28,783 bases of DNA from Carex sylvatica. Lineage: Eukaryota; Streptophyta; Magnoliopsida; Poales; Cyperaceae. Of the stretch, positions 10,601 through 20,263 are shown in pieces; position 1 is the first letter of the stretch; every line of letters starts with the position of its first letter. The DNA is taken from NCBI GenBank assembly GCA_964058845.1, contig CAXKVR010000741.1:1-28783 (forward strand), given 5' to 3'. The notes beneath the pieces are model-generated. The model saw only the letters and a program-made list of their open reading frames with translations. It did no database searches and had not been told where the DNA came from. Position numbers and translations under genes: made by a program.

Positions 10601-11923
10601 CGAAACGATCGGTCAGTCTCCCTCAATGCACGGTGAATTACAACTAAGGTTTTCAAAGCCACCTAGGTTAGTAAAAAAAAATGTATGGATGAGAGGTACT
10701 CAAGACAATTACTGCCTCTTGCTGTCTCAGCAACTTGTTGGACCAAAATTTCCTGTTGTTTGGCTACTTAGTTTCAAACAAAAAGGATAAGGCATCAGTT
10801 TTTTTCTTTTTTGGTGGCCTTCTTGGGTTAACATAGGGTCAAATTAAGCTTAATTGCATAATTTATAGTTCATTCAGATTGGTTGCATAATTGAGGCTGA
10901 GGGTTACCGGAGGCGGTAAAGTTCAGGCTAATCAGAGATGGATAGGGGCATAGATTTTTTTTATTGATGGTAATTAATTCTAGATTGGTTAAATTTAACT
11001 GTAAGGTTAGTCAGGCTTAAGTTTATGGTGCTGCAATTGCAATCCCCTCTCAATGAGATCACCAAAATAAATCATAATTTAACCACGGGCTTTACAGAAG
11101 AGAAAAAAAAAGTACAATTTTAGTAAACTTACAGCCCAGCTACTTGTCCTAGCAAGCCTTTTTACAAGATTGTGTATGCAATATGCAACATCGGCACGGG
11201 GTCTTGAGGACGAAATTGCTTGAAAAATAGCTGATCATGAGAGAAACAGTTGTACTTTTTTAACCATGCATTTTAAGAAAGGATTGGTCCTATTTGTAAG
11301 AATTGTAACTCATTTCTTTCAGGGGGAAATGATAATGGAGGGGGTGGGGTTGATACTAACTTCTTACGTGTTTCTCCTTGGGCAATAGCTCAAAATGGTT
11401 GGTCGCTTTTACAATGGCAACATCCAAATCCTATCAGTGTATTAAGAAATTAGAAGTAACCAAGAAATCATGCTGGTCAATAAATTGCTCAAAGATAACA
11501 AAAGAAAAGAGAAGTGCAAGGTTAAACTCACAAGGATTTGGATATATTAGTGAGTGTACAATGTAGGAGATAAATAGGAATACAAGAGTGGTAGGTAGGT
11601 GATGATTAGTGGAGATGTTTAGATATGTACCATAATCAAGTCTATAAATGGACTCAATGTAATTGTAATCAAGGACACAAGATCAATACAATATTCATTC
11701 TCTTTCCTAAAACTATTAGTAAGCTCACAATTTAATTATTCATTTGCTTTTGATTTTGGTTATGGTTATTATATGTTGTCAAGTAAAATATAACAACAAT
11801 TGAAGATTAACAAACCTTGTACTCACTATTTACTTTCACTAATCCAACTGCAGTGGAGTCTTTTAGGACTCCAAGGGCTCTTCTGATACTCTGCTGAGGA
11901 TTTGTGCCTACTACAATATTCAT
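4643..11923 (-). CDS. Clathrin assembly protein, ANTH domain (AP180/CALM family, At5g35200-like)
   Basis: This adaptor binds PI(4,5)P2 and clathrin during coated-vesicle formation at the plasma membrane or trans-Golgi. Coding exons: 11923-11816, 11430-11361, 11230-11133, 10662-10521, 10021-9921, 9778-9695, 8927-8877, 8445-8380, 8128-8063, 7697-7617, 7366-7304, 7096-6932, 6745-6664, 5824-5706, 5164-4643. Phases agree at every junction and give 605 residues. The ANTH domain covers about 14-300: [79 protein letters not shown]. The lipid motif K-x9-K-x-K-H is intact (K44, K54, K56, H57). The disordered tail has DLLCLD (about 363), [17 protein letters not shown], and NPF motifs at 471, 598 and 602. 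The intron 5705-5165 is GC-AG. The tail repeats FFW-type units of about 25 residues, and the protein stops right after NPFGNPFM, earlier than I recall for the Arabidopsis protein. Two MITEs sit in its introns. Confidence 0.92.
5165..5705 (-). other. GC-AG intron of the clathrin adaptor gene
   Basis: The exon ending at 5706 reads PENKL and is followed by GCAAGC, with no GT close by. The next exon starts at 5164 after TTTTTGTAG. Joining TTG to GCTGAT gives [17 protein letters not shown] in frame, matching the family's KLAGGLDKLTLDSLYED. The splice is inferred from this protein continuity. Confidence 0.8.
5872..6289. mobile_element. 418-bp MITE with 9-bp target-site duplication, in an adaptor intron
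   Basis: TATTTAGTA flanks it at 5863-5871 and 6290-6298. Its ends are inverted repeats: GAGGGTTCAAATG at the left and CATTTGAACCCTCCTC at the right, continuing inward through CTCCATTTTTTGTGCCTC. Subterminal TTAGATGTGATCT and its reverse complement are also present. It has no coding capacity and is Mutator-like by duplication length. It lies in the intron 5825-6663, 48 bp from the exon. Confidence 0.88.
10141..10172. repeat. Short tandem duplication in an intron
   Basis: ACATTTGTACTGTAC occurs twice in direct succession inside the intron between exons 4 and 5 of the clathrin adaptor gene. It is a local duplication with no evident function. Confidence 0.6.
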
Positions 11924-12039
11924 TTTCTGATTTCAAAAGCATAGCTTAGTGTCAAGAAACTAGTGTCATTCCATAATAAATACACACTTCCAATGGGCTT
12001 TCAAGCCCTTTTTAAAAATAAAAATAATAATAATAATAA

Positions 12040-12452
12040 GAGTAGAACGAGGGTGTTCTTAACTTTACTAAGCCCCTTTGTGAACTTAACTCTAAAACCT
12101 ATTGGATTGGTTTCAAACGACAAATCCAAACCATTGAAGTCCATCTACCTTATGAGTGATACGTCTACATGTGAAAATTTTAAATTTTCGAATTAATTTT
12201 GTATAGAGTTAAGTGGTAAAAAAACGTTGAGAAAAATGAATGCATTAAAATTATTTATAAACCTTCTAATTTTGACCGCTTAACTTTATACTAAATTAAA
12301 TTGAAAGTTTAAATTTTTTGCATGTAGATGCATCACTCGTAAGTTAGATGGGTTTCAATGATTCGGATTCATCATTTGAAGCCAATCCAATAGATTTTAG
12401 AATTGAGTTCACAAAGGAACTTGGTGAACTTAAGAATATCCTAGTTCTACTC
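12040..12452. mobile_element. MITE copy A, about 413 bp, inverted-repeat type
   Basis: The ends are GAGTAGAAC..GGGTGTTCTTAA and TTAAGAATATCCTAGTTCTACTC, and the inverted repeat continues inward for well over 100 bp with mismatches. The flanks are TAA microsatellite sequence (ATAATAA on both sides), so the duplication length cannot be read. It lies between the small exon 12519-12560 and the first ANTH-coding exon of the clathrin adaptor gene. Confidence 0.85.
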
Positions 12453-12518
12453 ATAATAATGAGTAATATATAAACACTTCTAGATTGTTACGAACATAAC
12501 CTTGCATCATGTTTATAC

Positions 12519-12560
12519 CTGATTTAGGCCAATACTTGCTTGCCTGTATGGTCTTTGCAT
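12519..12560 (-). CDS. Candidate 42-nt upstream exon giving the clathrin adaptor an alternative N-terminus
   Basis: The minus strand reads acceptor GTATCAG, then ATGCAAAGACCATACAGG..., ending AATCAG|GTATAAAC. It begins exactly with ATG and has 14 codons (MQRPYRQASIGLNQ). Splicing to an acceptor at 11928-11927 (AATCAG|AAAATG) keeps the frame: [27 protein letters not shown]. The result would be 620 residues instead of 605. The family usually starts at a position equivalent to MNIVVGT, so this may be either a coding extension or a leader exon. Transcript data would decide. Confidence 0.5.
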
Positions 12561-13022
12561 CTGATACATTATAAAAATCACAAAAATAAATAAATAGCAA
12601 ATAGATAAATAGAAGATGAACTATGGATAATTAAACTTCTTTGACATTATGACCACAAGTTGTTAAGAATAATCTAGACAAACAACATCTTTCTTCCTGA
12701 AGTAGTTAGAAGCTTCATGCATCCCAATTCCCAAATGTTAAAACCCAAGTACATTCTTTTCCTAGTTCAAAAATGCTGTCGTAAAAGTAAAAAGGGGTTT
12801 CAGTGTAATGATTGAGAAGCTGAGGGAATCCAAATGTGAAATGTTAGATTGTCTAATAAAATTAGATGATTGCCACTATCAACTAACAATATCGAACCAC
12901 CATCTAACAAAATAAAATATTTTGAATGCCAATTCAAAGAAAAGAGATATATTATAAATGGAAGCAAAAACACACCCGAAATCTTGAAAACCAAACAATA
13001 AATTATTCATTATAGAAAAAAC

Positions 13023-13349
13023 CTGGCAAAATTTAGGGCTTTGGAATTAAGACCTTCGCGCCTCGCCTTCAGTGGGAGAAAGAGAAGAGGAGGAAGGAAT
13101 GGGAGGAAGAGAGAAGAAATTGGCGAAATGGCGATCGAGCTGATTAACCATTCTAGAATCTAGAATCAGCCACCTGATTTGCAAAAGTTATTCTTTGTTT
13201 GCGCCCATCTGGTGTTACGCGTGTATCAAACCACTGAAAAATGGGTCCCACATATGAGATGAATTTTCCTTCATGTGAAGAATGAATGATTCGCTGCAGG
13301 TATATAGATTCAGATTAGTGAAACACCGGAACGGGAATCTATTTATATA
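13023..13349 (-). promoter_or_regulatory. Core promoter and uORF-bearing leader exon of the clathrin adaptor gene
   Basis: On the minus strand a TATATAAATA box lies at 13349-13340. The first leader exon would start near 13310 and end at 13023 (TTTGCCAG|GTTTTTT). If so, the leader holds three separate upstream reading frames: MKENSSHMWDPFFSGLIHA, MGANKE, and a 33-codon frame beginning MVNQLDRHFANFFSL and ending EARRS. The first-exon end is well supported by its donor. The start site is inferred from the TATA box only. Confidence 0.42.
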
Positions 13350-13540
13350 CAGGATATATTTGGCGCGCATGAACGGAGCGACCCTCCAAGCAGCAAACAA
13401 GCTGGCGTTTTACCATTTTCTCGAACAATTGTTTTAGAGAAAATAAATAAATTAGCTGTTGACCGCATATACTTTCTAAAATAACTTAGCTTAAAAAGTC
13501 TAGTTTATAATGATAATTGATATGATATTATAATAAGTTT

Positions 13541-13740
13541 TTTAATATGCAGATATCGACGAGCATCCTTTTTTTTTATATGGATGGCTATGCCACCGAT
13601 TTTTATTGAAACAAGAAACTAACCAACGGTACAAAGTCATACAAAAAGAAAACAACCAAAATATCTTAAAATCTAATAACTTACCTAACCATTTACCCGA
13701 TTTTTTTAGTTGCCATTTAAAAATAATAATAAAATTCATA
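13541..13740 (-). mobile_element. Probable non-LTR retrotransposon 3' tail fragment
   Basis: On the minus strand the sequence has AATAAAAATCGGTGGCATAG.., then a run of A, and a 65-codon frame with NKNRWHSHPYKKKG. A closely similar arrangement (AATGAAAATCGGTGGAATTG, then A-rich; NENRWNCSHLYKK) occurs at about 21630-21700. The A-rich end and repeated occurrence suggest a LINE-type 3' end, but no reverse transcriptase is present here. Confidence 0.35.
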
Positions 13741-13764
13741 AAAAATAATAAAATTCAAAGTTAA

Positions 13765-14300
13765 GGCAGACCTAGTCTACGCATCAGCTCTTCCAGATGC
13801 ATAGACTTGGTCTATGTACTCTTTTTTTGGTGCGCATATTAGATCTGAGCACTCTTTGTCACTTCATGAATTGTTTGATATAAAACATATTTTTTTTTTT
13901 AAATAAAATAAAATATTGATACTCAATTTTAAAATGTTGATTATTGTCAAATTAAATTCCATCAAACAATTGTTTTTGTTTGAAATAAAAAAAATACATA
14001 ACTAACCGAAATTCTTTTTGTGCTGAAACCTGACCGTCTCAGGTTGAGAATTGAGGTTGATTGGCGAGATCTCTAAAATTGGTTATACATTGAAAAGTTT
14101 CGAATGCTTAAAGTTTCAGAAAAAGTGCATTGATGTATTATTACAAAAATATCGGTGACACGCTGATATTTTGTACTATAGTTAATCTTAGTAACGATGC
14201 ATTGATGTATCATTACAAAAAATAAATATGACATTAATACTTTGTACACTCATATCAAAACTGCTGCCCCATAAAGATGCAGAGTCTGCTCTAAAATATG
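13765..14300. repeat. Repeat-rich block with hairpin and a 72-bp tandem pair
   Basis: GACCTAGTCTACGCATC (about 13780) faces an inverted, imperfect GATGCATAGACTTGGTC (about 13815). At 14125-14260 a unit beginning GCATTGATGTAT.ATTACAAAAA recurs after about 72 bp, each copy followed by ATATTTTGTAC or ATACTTTGTAC. AGATGCAGAGTCTGCTC at about 14275 partly mirrors the left hairpin arm, so 13775-14290 may be a decayed inverted-repeat element. Confidence 0.45.
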
Positions 14301-14579
14301 AGAATTTTAAAATATCATAATAACTAATTTTTTTTTTTAAATGCTAACTAAAAAAAAAAGTTGGACTCTATTTTTTACGAAAAATAACATTAGTTATATA
14401 TGAAGTTTACGAACCAACCACAGAAGTGATTAATACAATATATCTACTAGTTAACTATACGAGGATAAGTACTATAACTATATATGAATAAGATATGCTT
14501 TTTTATAGTTATCGTCGATGATGAAAATGTAAATAGTTCTCTTTTTTCTTTTTCTTCTTTTCCTTCTTGTTATTTTTCT

Positions 14580-14730
14580 TTTTGAGTGGTGATTATTGTG
14601 GTCCAATTTAATTTAGTGTCTTTTCAATTGATTGGCGATTGTTTTGGTCTGATTTGATCTAGTGTCCTGTTCTTCCTCCTCTCTAAGTGATGACTATTCC
14701 GATCCGGTTTGATTCAATACATCTTGGTTG
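14580..14730. repeat. Three diverged tandem copies of a unit of about 50 bp
   Basis: Copies start near 14584 (GTGGTGATTATTGTGGTCC), 14631 (TTGGCGATTGTTTTGGTCT) and 14687 (GTGATGACTATTCCGATCC), each followed by a version of AATTTAATTTAGTGTC. No coding signal is seen. Confidence 0.5.
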
Positions 14731-15658
14731 CGCATTCCTTTGGGTGGTGTCGATTTTGAAAAGAAAAAGACATTTCGTCTCAAGGAAGAATTTGATACAG
14801 CATAGTATATCAGTTATGCAAGTCGAAAAAATTACTGCAGTATTTACTTTCTCATAATAGAAAATCAAAAGGTCCATCTACTTACTAATCAGGTGAAAAC
14901 ACATCAATATGTATTTTTTGACTTTATATATCTATTATTTCATGATATAGTAAATTAGATAATTTTACAAGTAACTCAGTGCATATATTTTCATGCTTCT
15001 TAATTTAAACAAAGAAAATTTATATAATAACTATTTTGTAAATCGTGAAATAAATACAGTTACTCAAAGACTTTCAACCTAAAAAACACAAACAAAAGAT
15101 ATCCCAAAAAAGTACAACTAACATCACAGCGAATAACATCGGTATATATGTTGGGGCTCGCCTAATACACTGCGAGGGTATAATTTGTAAATGTAGCATC
15201 TAACCTCTGTTATCTCTAGCAGTCTGAAATAGGGATGGAGCCAAGGTAATTAATAAGGTGAGATAAAAAATTTAAGTGAGACATAATTTTAAGTTATTTG
15301 GAATATTAAGTATATATTTAAATATTTTTCAGAGAAAAATAGATATATAAATATATTTGAAAAAAAATCTAAGAATAGACAAAAAAAATTATAATTTTCG
15401 AAAGCTTAAATATATTATTAGCTTATTTTTTGTAAAAGAACATTTTTTTTATGTATATTTAAAAAAAATGAGTTAGGAGTGAACTCGATCCACCCTTTGA
15501 CTCCAATTGACTCCACTTTTGAGCCTGAACAATATATATCCAATCCAATTTACATTCCTAGGTTACAAAACTACAAAAGGCACCTGAATTTATTCTTCCT
15601 CTTCCCGATTTATCCACAAAATCTTCTGATCCATGGTGTAGACGTGAGAGGAGTATTA
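14731..15658. other. AT-rich intergenic sequence, no gene recognised
   Basis: I see no exon, RNA gene or clear element here. The stretch is A/T-rich with scattered homopolymers. Confidence 0.4.
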
Positions 15659-15666
15659 GATCGCAC

Positions 15667-16118
15667 TAGGGATGGCAACAAGTTGGTTCGATTCAGCTAG
15701 GTTCTAGCTCAGTTTGTTAATTCTGGACTAAGCTATAGCTGAGCGAGCTGGATCTAGCTAGAGCATCCAAGCTAAAACCTAAGCTTAAAATCGTGATAAG
15801 CCAGTTCAAGCTACCTCGCGAGCTGAAGAGCTGACTCGCTGGATATGTTGGATCTTATTTTAAGAAATTTACAATTTTTTTGAATCAAATTGAACTAGAC
15901 AATATAAAATGCACATAAATTCATACAAATTTACAAATTGATGCCTATAGCCGAGCTGGCGAGTAAGCTAAGCCCCAACTTGAACTCAATAATTCTAGAT
16001 CGAGCTAGTGACGAGCTGACTTGTTGACAGCTCGGTCCAGTAACAAACAAGCTGTTAGCGAGCGAGTCATATACGAGTCACAATTGACTCACGAGCTACG
16101 AGCTTTTTTGCCACCCTA
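15667..16118. mobile_element. hAT-like MITE, 452 bp, imperfect 8-bp duplication
   Basis: The ends are TAGGGATGGCAA at the left and TTGCCACCCTA at the right. The flanks are GATCGCAC (15659-15666) and GATGACAC (16119-16126), 6 of 8 identical, as expected for an old hAT duplication. The interior is rich in GAGCTNG(A/C)GAGCTG-type motifs, a composition common in plant elements of this kind. There is no transposase. Confidence 0.78.
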
Positions 16119-16438
16119 GATGACACATATGGCACAAGTACTAACAAATTTTGTTCCCCAAGAATCTAATTAATCTGGTAATTAAGTCATCCACATTTAT
16201 ATTTGTTAACCGATTGTCATTTAGTTTCATATTTAACGTCCCCTTTGTAACAAATTGTCTCAATAACATATTTTCACCAAAAAAGTAATCTCTGCACCTG
16301 AATTATATATATACACTCCATAGCTATATCGGAATTTAACAACTTTCTCGTACCATCTATCGTTCAACACCTGTTTCTTGATCACCACAGTCCACATACA
16401 GTATTGATCAACATTAATAAAAAAAAAAAATGAATTAA

Positions 16439-16466
16439 AGTGCTCTTAAGCTCACTAAGTTCTTTA
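16439..16466. mobile_element. Possible solo terminal fragment of the 12040-12452 family
   Basis: GTGCTCTTAAGCTCACTAAG resembles the reversed right end of copy A (ATTCTTAAGTTCACCAAG). Only about 26 bp are involved, so chance similarity is possible. Confidence 0.25.
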
Positions 16467-16553
16467 GCAGGGACGACGGCTCCATAAAAGCTCAGAATTA
16501 TAGACACTATCTATCTCTCTGAATTTGATTTTTTTGTTTAAACTCAATTTTAT

Positions 16554-16853
16554 TAGGGATGCAAACGGATCGGATAGCGGGTAAAATTAACTATATCCGT
16601 ATCCATTTTAATTTTTCGGATATGGATACGGATCGGATATTAGATAGATACGTATGGATACGGATCGGATATCAGACATCCGTAAATATATACATCAATA
16701 TTTTTATAATATATTAAATTATATGATATATATACTATTCAGATAAGAATAATTAAAATTTAAAATTATATATGTATTTGTATCTGCACGGATATTCAAA
16801 TATCGAATATCCGTATTTACGGTCGGATATTATCCAATCCGTTTGCACCTCTA
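16554..16853. mobile_element. hAT-like MITE, 300 bp, perfect 8-bp duplication
   Basis: The flanks are AATTTTAT at 16546-16553 and 16854-16861. The ends are TAGGGATGCAAACGGATCGG and CCAATCCGTTTGCACCTCTA in inverted orientation. The interior repeats GGATA(C/T)GGATCGGATAT many times. It is non-coding. Confidence 0.9.
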
Positions 16854-16861
16854 AATTTTAT

Positions 16862-17348
16862 CCATATATATAGCCGGTATAGCCTCAAAGAAAATAATTT
16901 AAAGTTTGACCCAGTCTCTATTCAACACCATTAAACGGCTTCGTTGCTTTGCATCCTTCAATTACCGACCAAATATATATTTTCAATATTTTGAATTAGC
17001 GAGTAAAATGGAGCTATTTGAATATTTTGAAAATCAATTAGTTATTCATAAAACTATTCAAAAAGTAAAGGTTTATATCATCATTCAATTACCGACCAAA
17101 TAATTCACAACTTAATACTAAATTTGATATATTATTTTTATTTAAAATAATAATAAACACATCTGTGCTGATTTCAGTTTTTTTATTTTTTTATTTCCAT
17201 AAATTTTAGTTTGGTTATTATGATTGTCTTATCCCCTCCCCTAAGAAACATTTAACAAGTTGAAAAATAAATAAAAAATAAAAAGTTAACAAATTATAAA
17301 GGAAGGTGGACACAAATCGGATATATTGAAATTAACAAATTTTAAACC
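16862..17348. other. AT-rich intergenic sequence with one short direct repeat
   Basis: TTCAATTACCGACCAAATA occurs at about 16957 and again at about 17081, separated by roughly 124 bp. The 65-codon open frame between them has no recognisable domain. Nothing else stands out. Confidence 0.45.
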
Positions 17349-17391
17349 CCAATCCAACCCAATCCAATCCAATCCAATCCAATCCAATCCA
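17349..17391. repeat. Pentanucleotide microsatellite (AATCC)n
   Basis: About eight consecutive AATCC units, the first two slightly altered (AATCCAACCC), form a pure simple-sequence repeat. Confidence 0.95.
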
Positions 17392-17908
17392 GACTGTGTT
17401 GATCGATCATGTATTCAAACTAATTCGATTCAATCATGCAATGCAGGTACCAGATTCAAACTCAAAAAAGGAGGTATCAGGCTATCTATCCCTTGAAGAT
17501 TCGAGCTAGTACATAACAAACGGACCAGATTAAAACTAAAAAAAAATGAGGTACCTCAGGTGATATGAATTCCATAATAAGGATTATATTGCAAGTTAGA
17601 CTCATGGTAGTTGGGGCAATTCCATAGGGTTTTGTTAAGCTGTCCTCTTTTATGTGCACTGATTACCAATTTCATCCTTTATTTTTAACTAATTAATTAT
17701 TAAAACTCAATGATCGATGTGAACATCTAGTTATATTTTCGTAACACTAAAGCATAAATCAATCACGCGAGCTTTTACCTTTGTTTTCACTTTACTTCAC
17801 TCCCTACTCTCTTAGTTCAATCTTCATCCTCATTTTGTTCGTTGTCAATTTCGTTTGATCAATGACTATGATTTGAATCTATAAATAAATATGAGATGAC
17901 TTAACAAA
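17392..17908. other. Intergenic sequence upstream of the tRNA gene
   Basis: It contains two diverged copies, about 75 bp apart, of a segment like ACCAGATT(C/A)AAACT..GGTA(T)C..CAGG (near 17449 and 17523). Otherwise there is no coding or RNA signal. Confidence 0.4.
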
Positions 17909-17980
17909 TCCGTTGTAGTCTAGCTGGTTAGGATACTCGGCTCTCACCCGAGAGACCCGGGTTCGAGTCCCGGCAACGGA
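17909..17980 (+). tRNA. tRNA-Glu (anticodon CTC)
   Basis: A 72-nt cloverleaf is complete. The acceptor stem is TCCGTTG/CAACGGA, the anticodon stem CTCGG/CCGAG with loop CTCTCAC (anticodon CTC), and the T stem CCGGG/CCCGG with loop TTCGAGT. It reads GAG codons as glutamate. The internal A box (TAGTCTAGCTGG) and B box (GGTTCGAGTCC) for RNA polymerase III are present, and TTTT at 17987-17990 is a suitable terminator. There is no intron and no encoded CCA, as expected for a nuclear gene; plastid tRNA-Glu has anticodon TTC. Confidence 0.97.
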
Positions 17981-18151
17981 AATTAATTTTGAAATCACAA
18001 TTAACTTTTGCTGACATCATCGTCACTTCACCTTTGTCCGTTGCTTGCGAGCTCCGCTTCCTCTTTTAAGCGCGCCCTTTTTGGCCTTTTCCTCCTCCAA
18101 TCAAAAGGCACCGCAGAACATACGACAACAGGCGTCCCTGAATAAACCATT

Positions 18152-18530
18152 TCACTGACATGTAGGACCCTACTTCTTATGTTCTACAATACCAGGTGCA
18201 GCGTATCCATCATCTCACCCTCTCCTTTCCACCGCATTGTAACAGAACTATGATATCATAAACGTATTCTAGGTGTTCGCTAGACTGTTTTATCGGTCCC
18301 ACTCTTATTGTTCTACAAGAACAGGTCGAAGGAGACTCTCGGCTCAAACTCTTCCATCCTAATACTTCAATCGGCCCCGACTAATTAAACCCGTAGTAAG
18401 GCGTTAAGTGTCACTGACAGTAGGTCTCAATATCTGAGATCTATACAAGACTTTCTTCATCTTTTCTCCGTAGACCTGCCATGTCATCATGATTTTCACT
18501 GACACGTAGGTCCCGTTTTGTTCTCACTTG
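18152..18530 (+). promoter_or_regulatory. Upstream region of the DA2-like gene with repeated motifs
   Basis: A motif close to CACTGACA(C/T)GTAGGTCCC occurs at about 18152, 18412 and 18497. A longer diverged unit (GG(A/T)CCC..CTTAT.GTTCTACAA.A.CAGGT) occurs at 18165-18197 and 18294-18326. These lie 90-460 bp upstream of the start codon. They could be clustered regulatory sites or the remains of local duplication; the sequence alone does not decide. Confidence 0.4.
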
Positions 18531-18612
18531 TAAATAACGTCCAGTATAATGACCTTTTTCCCCTCATTGATTTCATTTTCCTTTTCCTCTGTTCTCCTTT
18601 CAGTAACTCCAG

Positions 18613-20212
18613 ATGGGGAATAAGTTGTGTGGCATCCGGCGGCATTTGGTGGAGGATAGGCTGACGAGACCGCCGCTACGGCTGATCAGACAGCCATCTG
18701 ACGTGGACTACGGGAGGATACGCCACCTCATCAGGTCCCGCAAGCTTGCACCTTTTTTCGATGCAAGTGAAGATCAGGGATCTGGCAAAAATCTAGAAGA
18801 GTGTCCCATCTGCTTCTTGGTACTTTCTTTCTTCTGGATCTTCTTTAATTTCCTTTTATGGAAGATGAAAAATTACGTATGTAATTAAGTTCTTAATTTG
18901 TACTAGTTTTGTTTGTTTTTATATGAAAAAGGTAATAGTTTATTCTCTTGTTTATATATGTTTTTCTAGTACTACCCAAGCTTGAACCGTTCGAGGTGTT
19001 GTGCAAAGGGGATTTGCACAGGTAAGTAGCTTTATTTTAAACCGGGAACTTTATTTTCTCCAATTGCACATAATTTTCTGATACTTATTTTAATTAATTA
19101 ATTTATTCATTTTTCAGAATGCTTCTTGCAAATGATGCCTTCTGATGCTTCTAAACCTGTGCAGTATCCTTTTTATGTCTCCTCCTAACTCCTATCATAC
19201 CAGGCTGTCTATTCATTGGTACCAATTGCATGTATTGGTATGACAACTTTTGTGCCAGGAAAGAAAAAAATAAAAGAAAAGAAAAGGTATTGTACCATGA
19301 CCTTTGCTGAATCAAAAATCCAAAACATGAACTCCATTCAGATCAAAGATTAGGTGCAGAGTAGATATACATATGGTTTACCTTAATTGCTCCTTTAGCT
19401 GCCCATTTTGCAAAGCTGCTTCATATGGAGTTTTTTACCGTGGTGCCAAGACAACTGAGGAGAGACACCGTGAACTGGAGGTTACCTTTGTTAACATAAC
19501 CATTAATTGCTATTTGTTTCATCGTCTGAAATTTACTGATTTATTTTCAAAGTTAGAAATTATTAATTGATTTCAAACCTTGACTATTTTTTTTTTTTGG
19601 GCCTGAATAACATTTGTTGTGTTGTGGCCCAAATTGCTTTTGGTCCCTTTGGGCCGTTTATGAACTCAGTTGTGCAGCAAATAAATGTGCAGATCATACT
19701 TTTCTCTACCAGACCGGTGCCTTTTGCTATGGTGTGATTTATTTATACTTTTAATGGTTGGTATATGAACAGGAAGAACAAAAGGTAACTGAGGCTAGGA
19801 TGAGAATACAGTATGAATTCGACATATCAAACCAATTGTTGTACAAACCGAATAATACCGCTTCCTTACCTAGCGCCAGCGGTAATTTCTTACTCTTTTC
19901 TATCGGCACCTCAGCATTTTACAACAATGTACCTGTACCAATATAGAACAGAAGTCATTGAAGACCCAAATGGTCACAATCTCTGAAAAAAAAATTGAAA
20001 AGAAAAGACTAAAGGTTTTTGAATAGTTTATCAAAGAAAGACTATTTATTATAAGTTGTTGTTGATATTCTAAGTGGAATTTTATCAAAATTCTAGGAAT
20101 GGATATTTTGGATAACAATACAAGCACCTTGTATTTAGAAAATAGAAGGGGAGACTGCAGTTTAAATACTTCTTGCAACAGTTTCAGGTATAATCAAAAC
20201 AACAACAACAAC

Positions 20213-20263
<51 letters not shown>

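Noticed and set aside
17909..17980. Possible plastid or mitochondrial DNA insertion around the tRNA
   Set aside because: The anticodon is CTC, the usual nuclear tRNA-Glu type; plastid tRNA-Glu has TTC, and the flanks have no organelle-like sequence.
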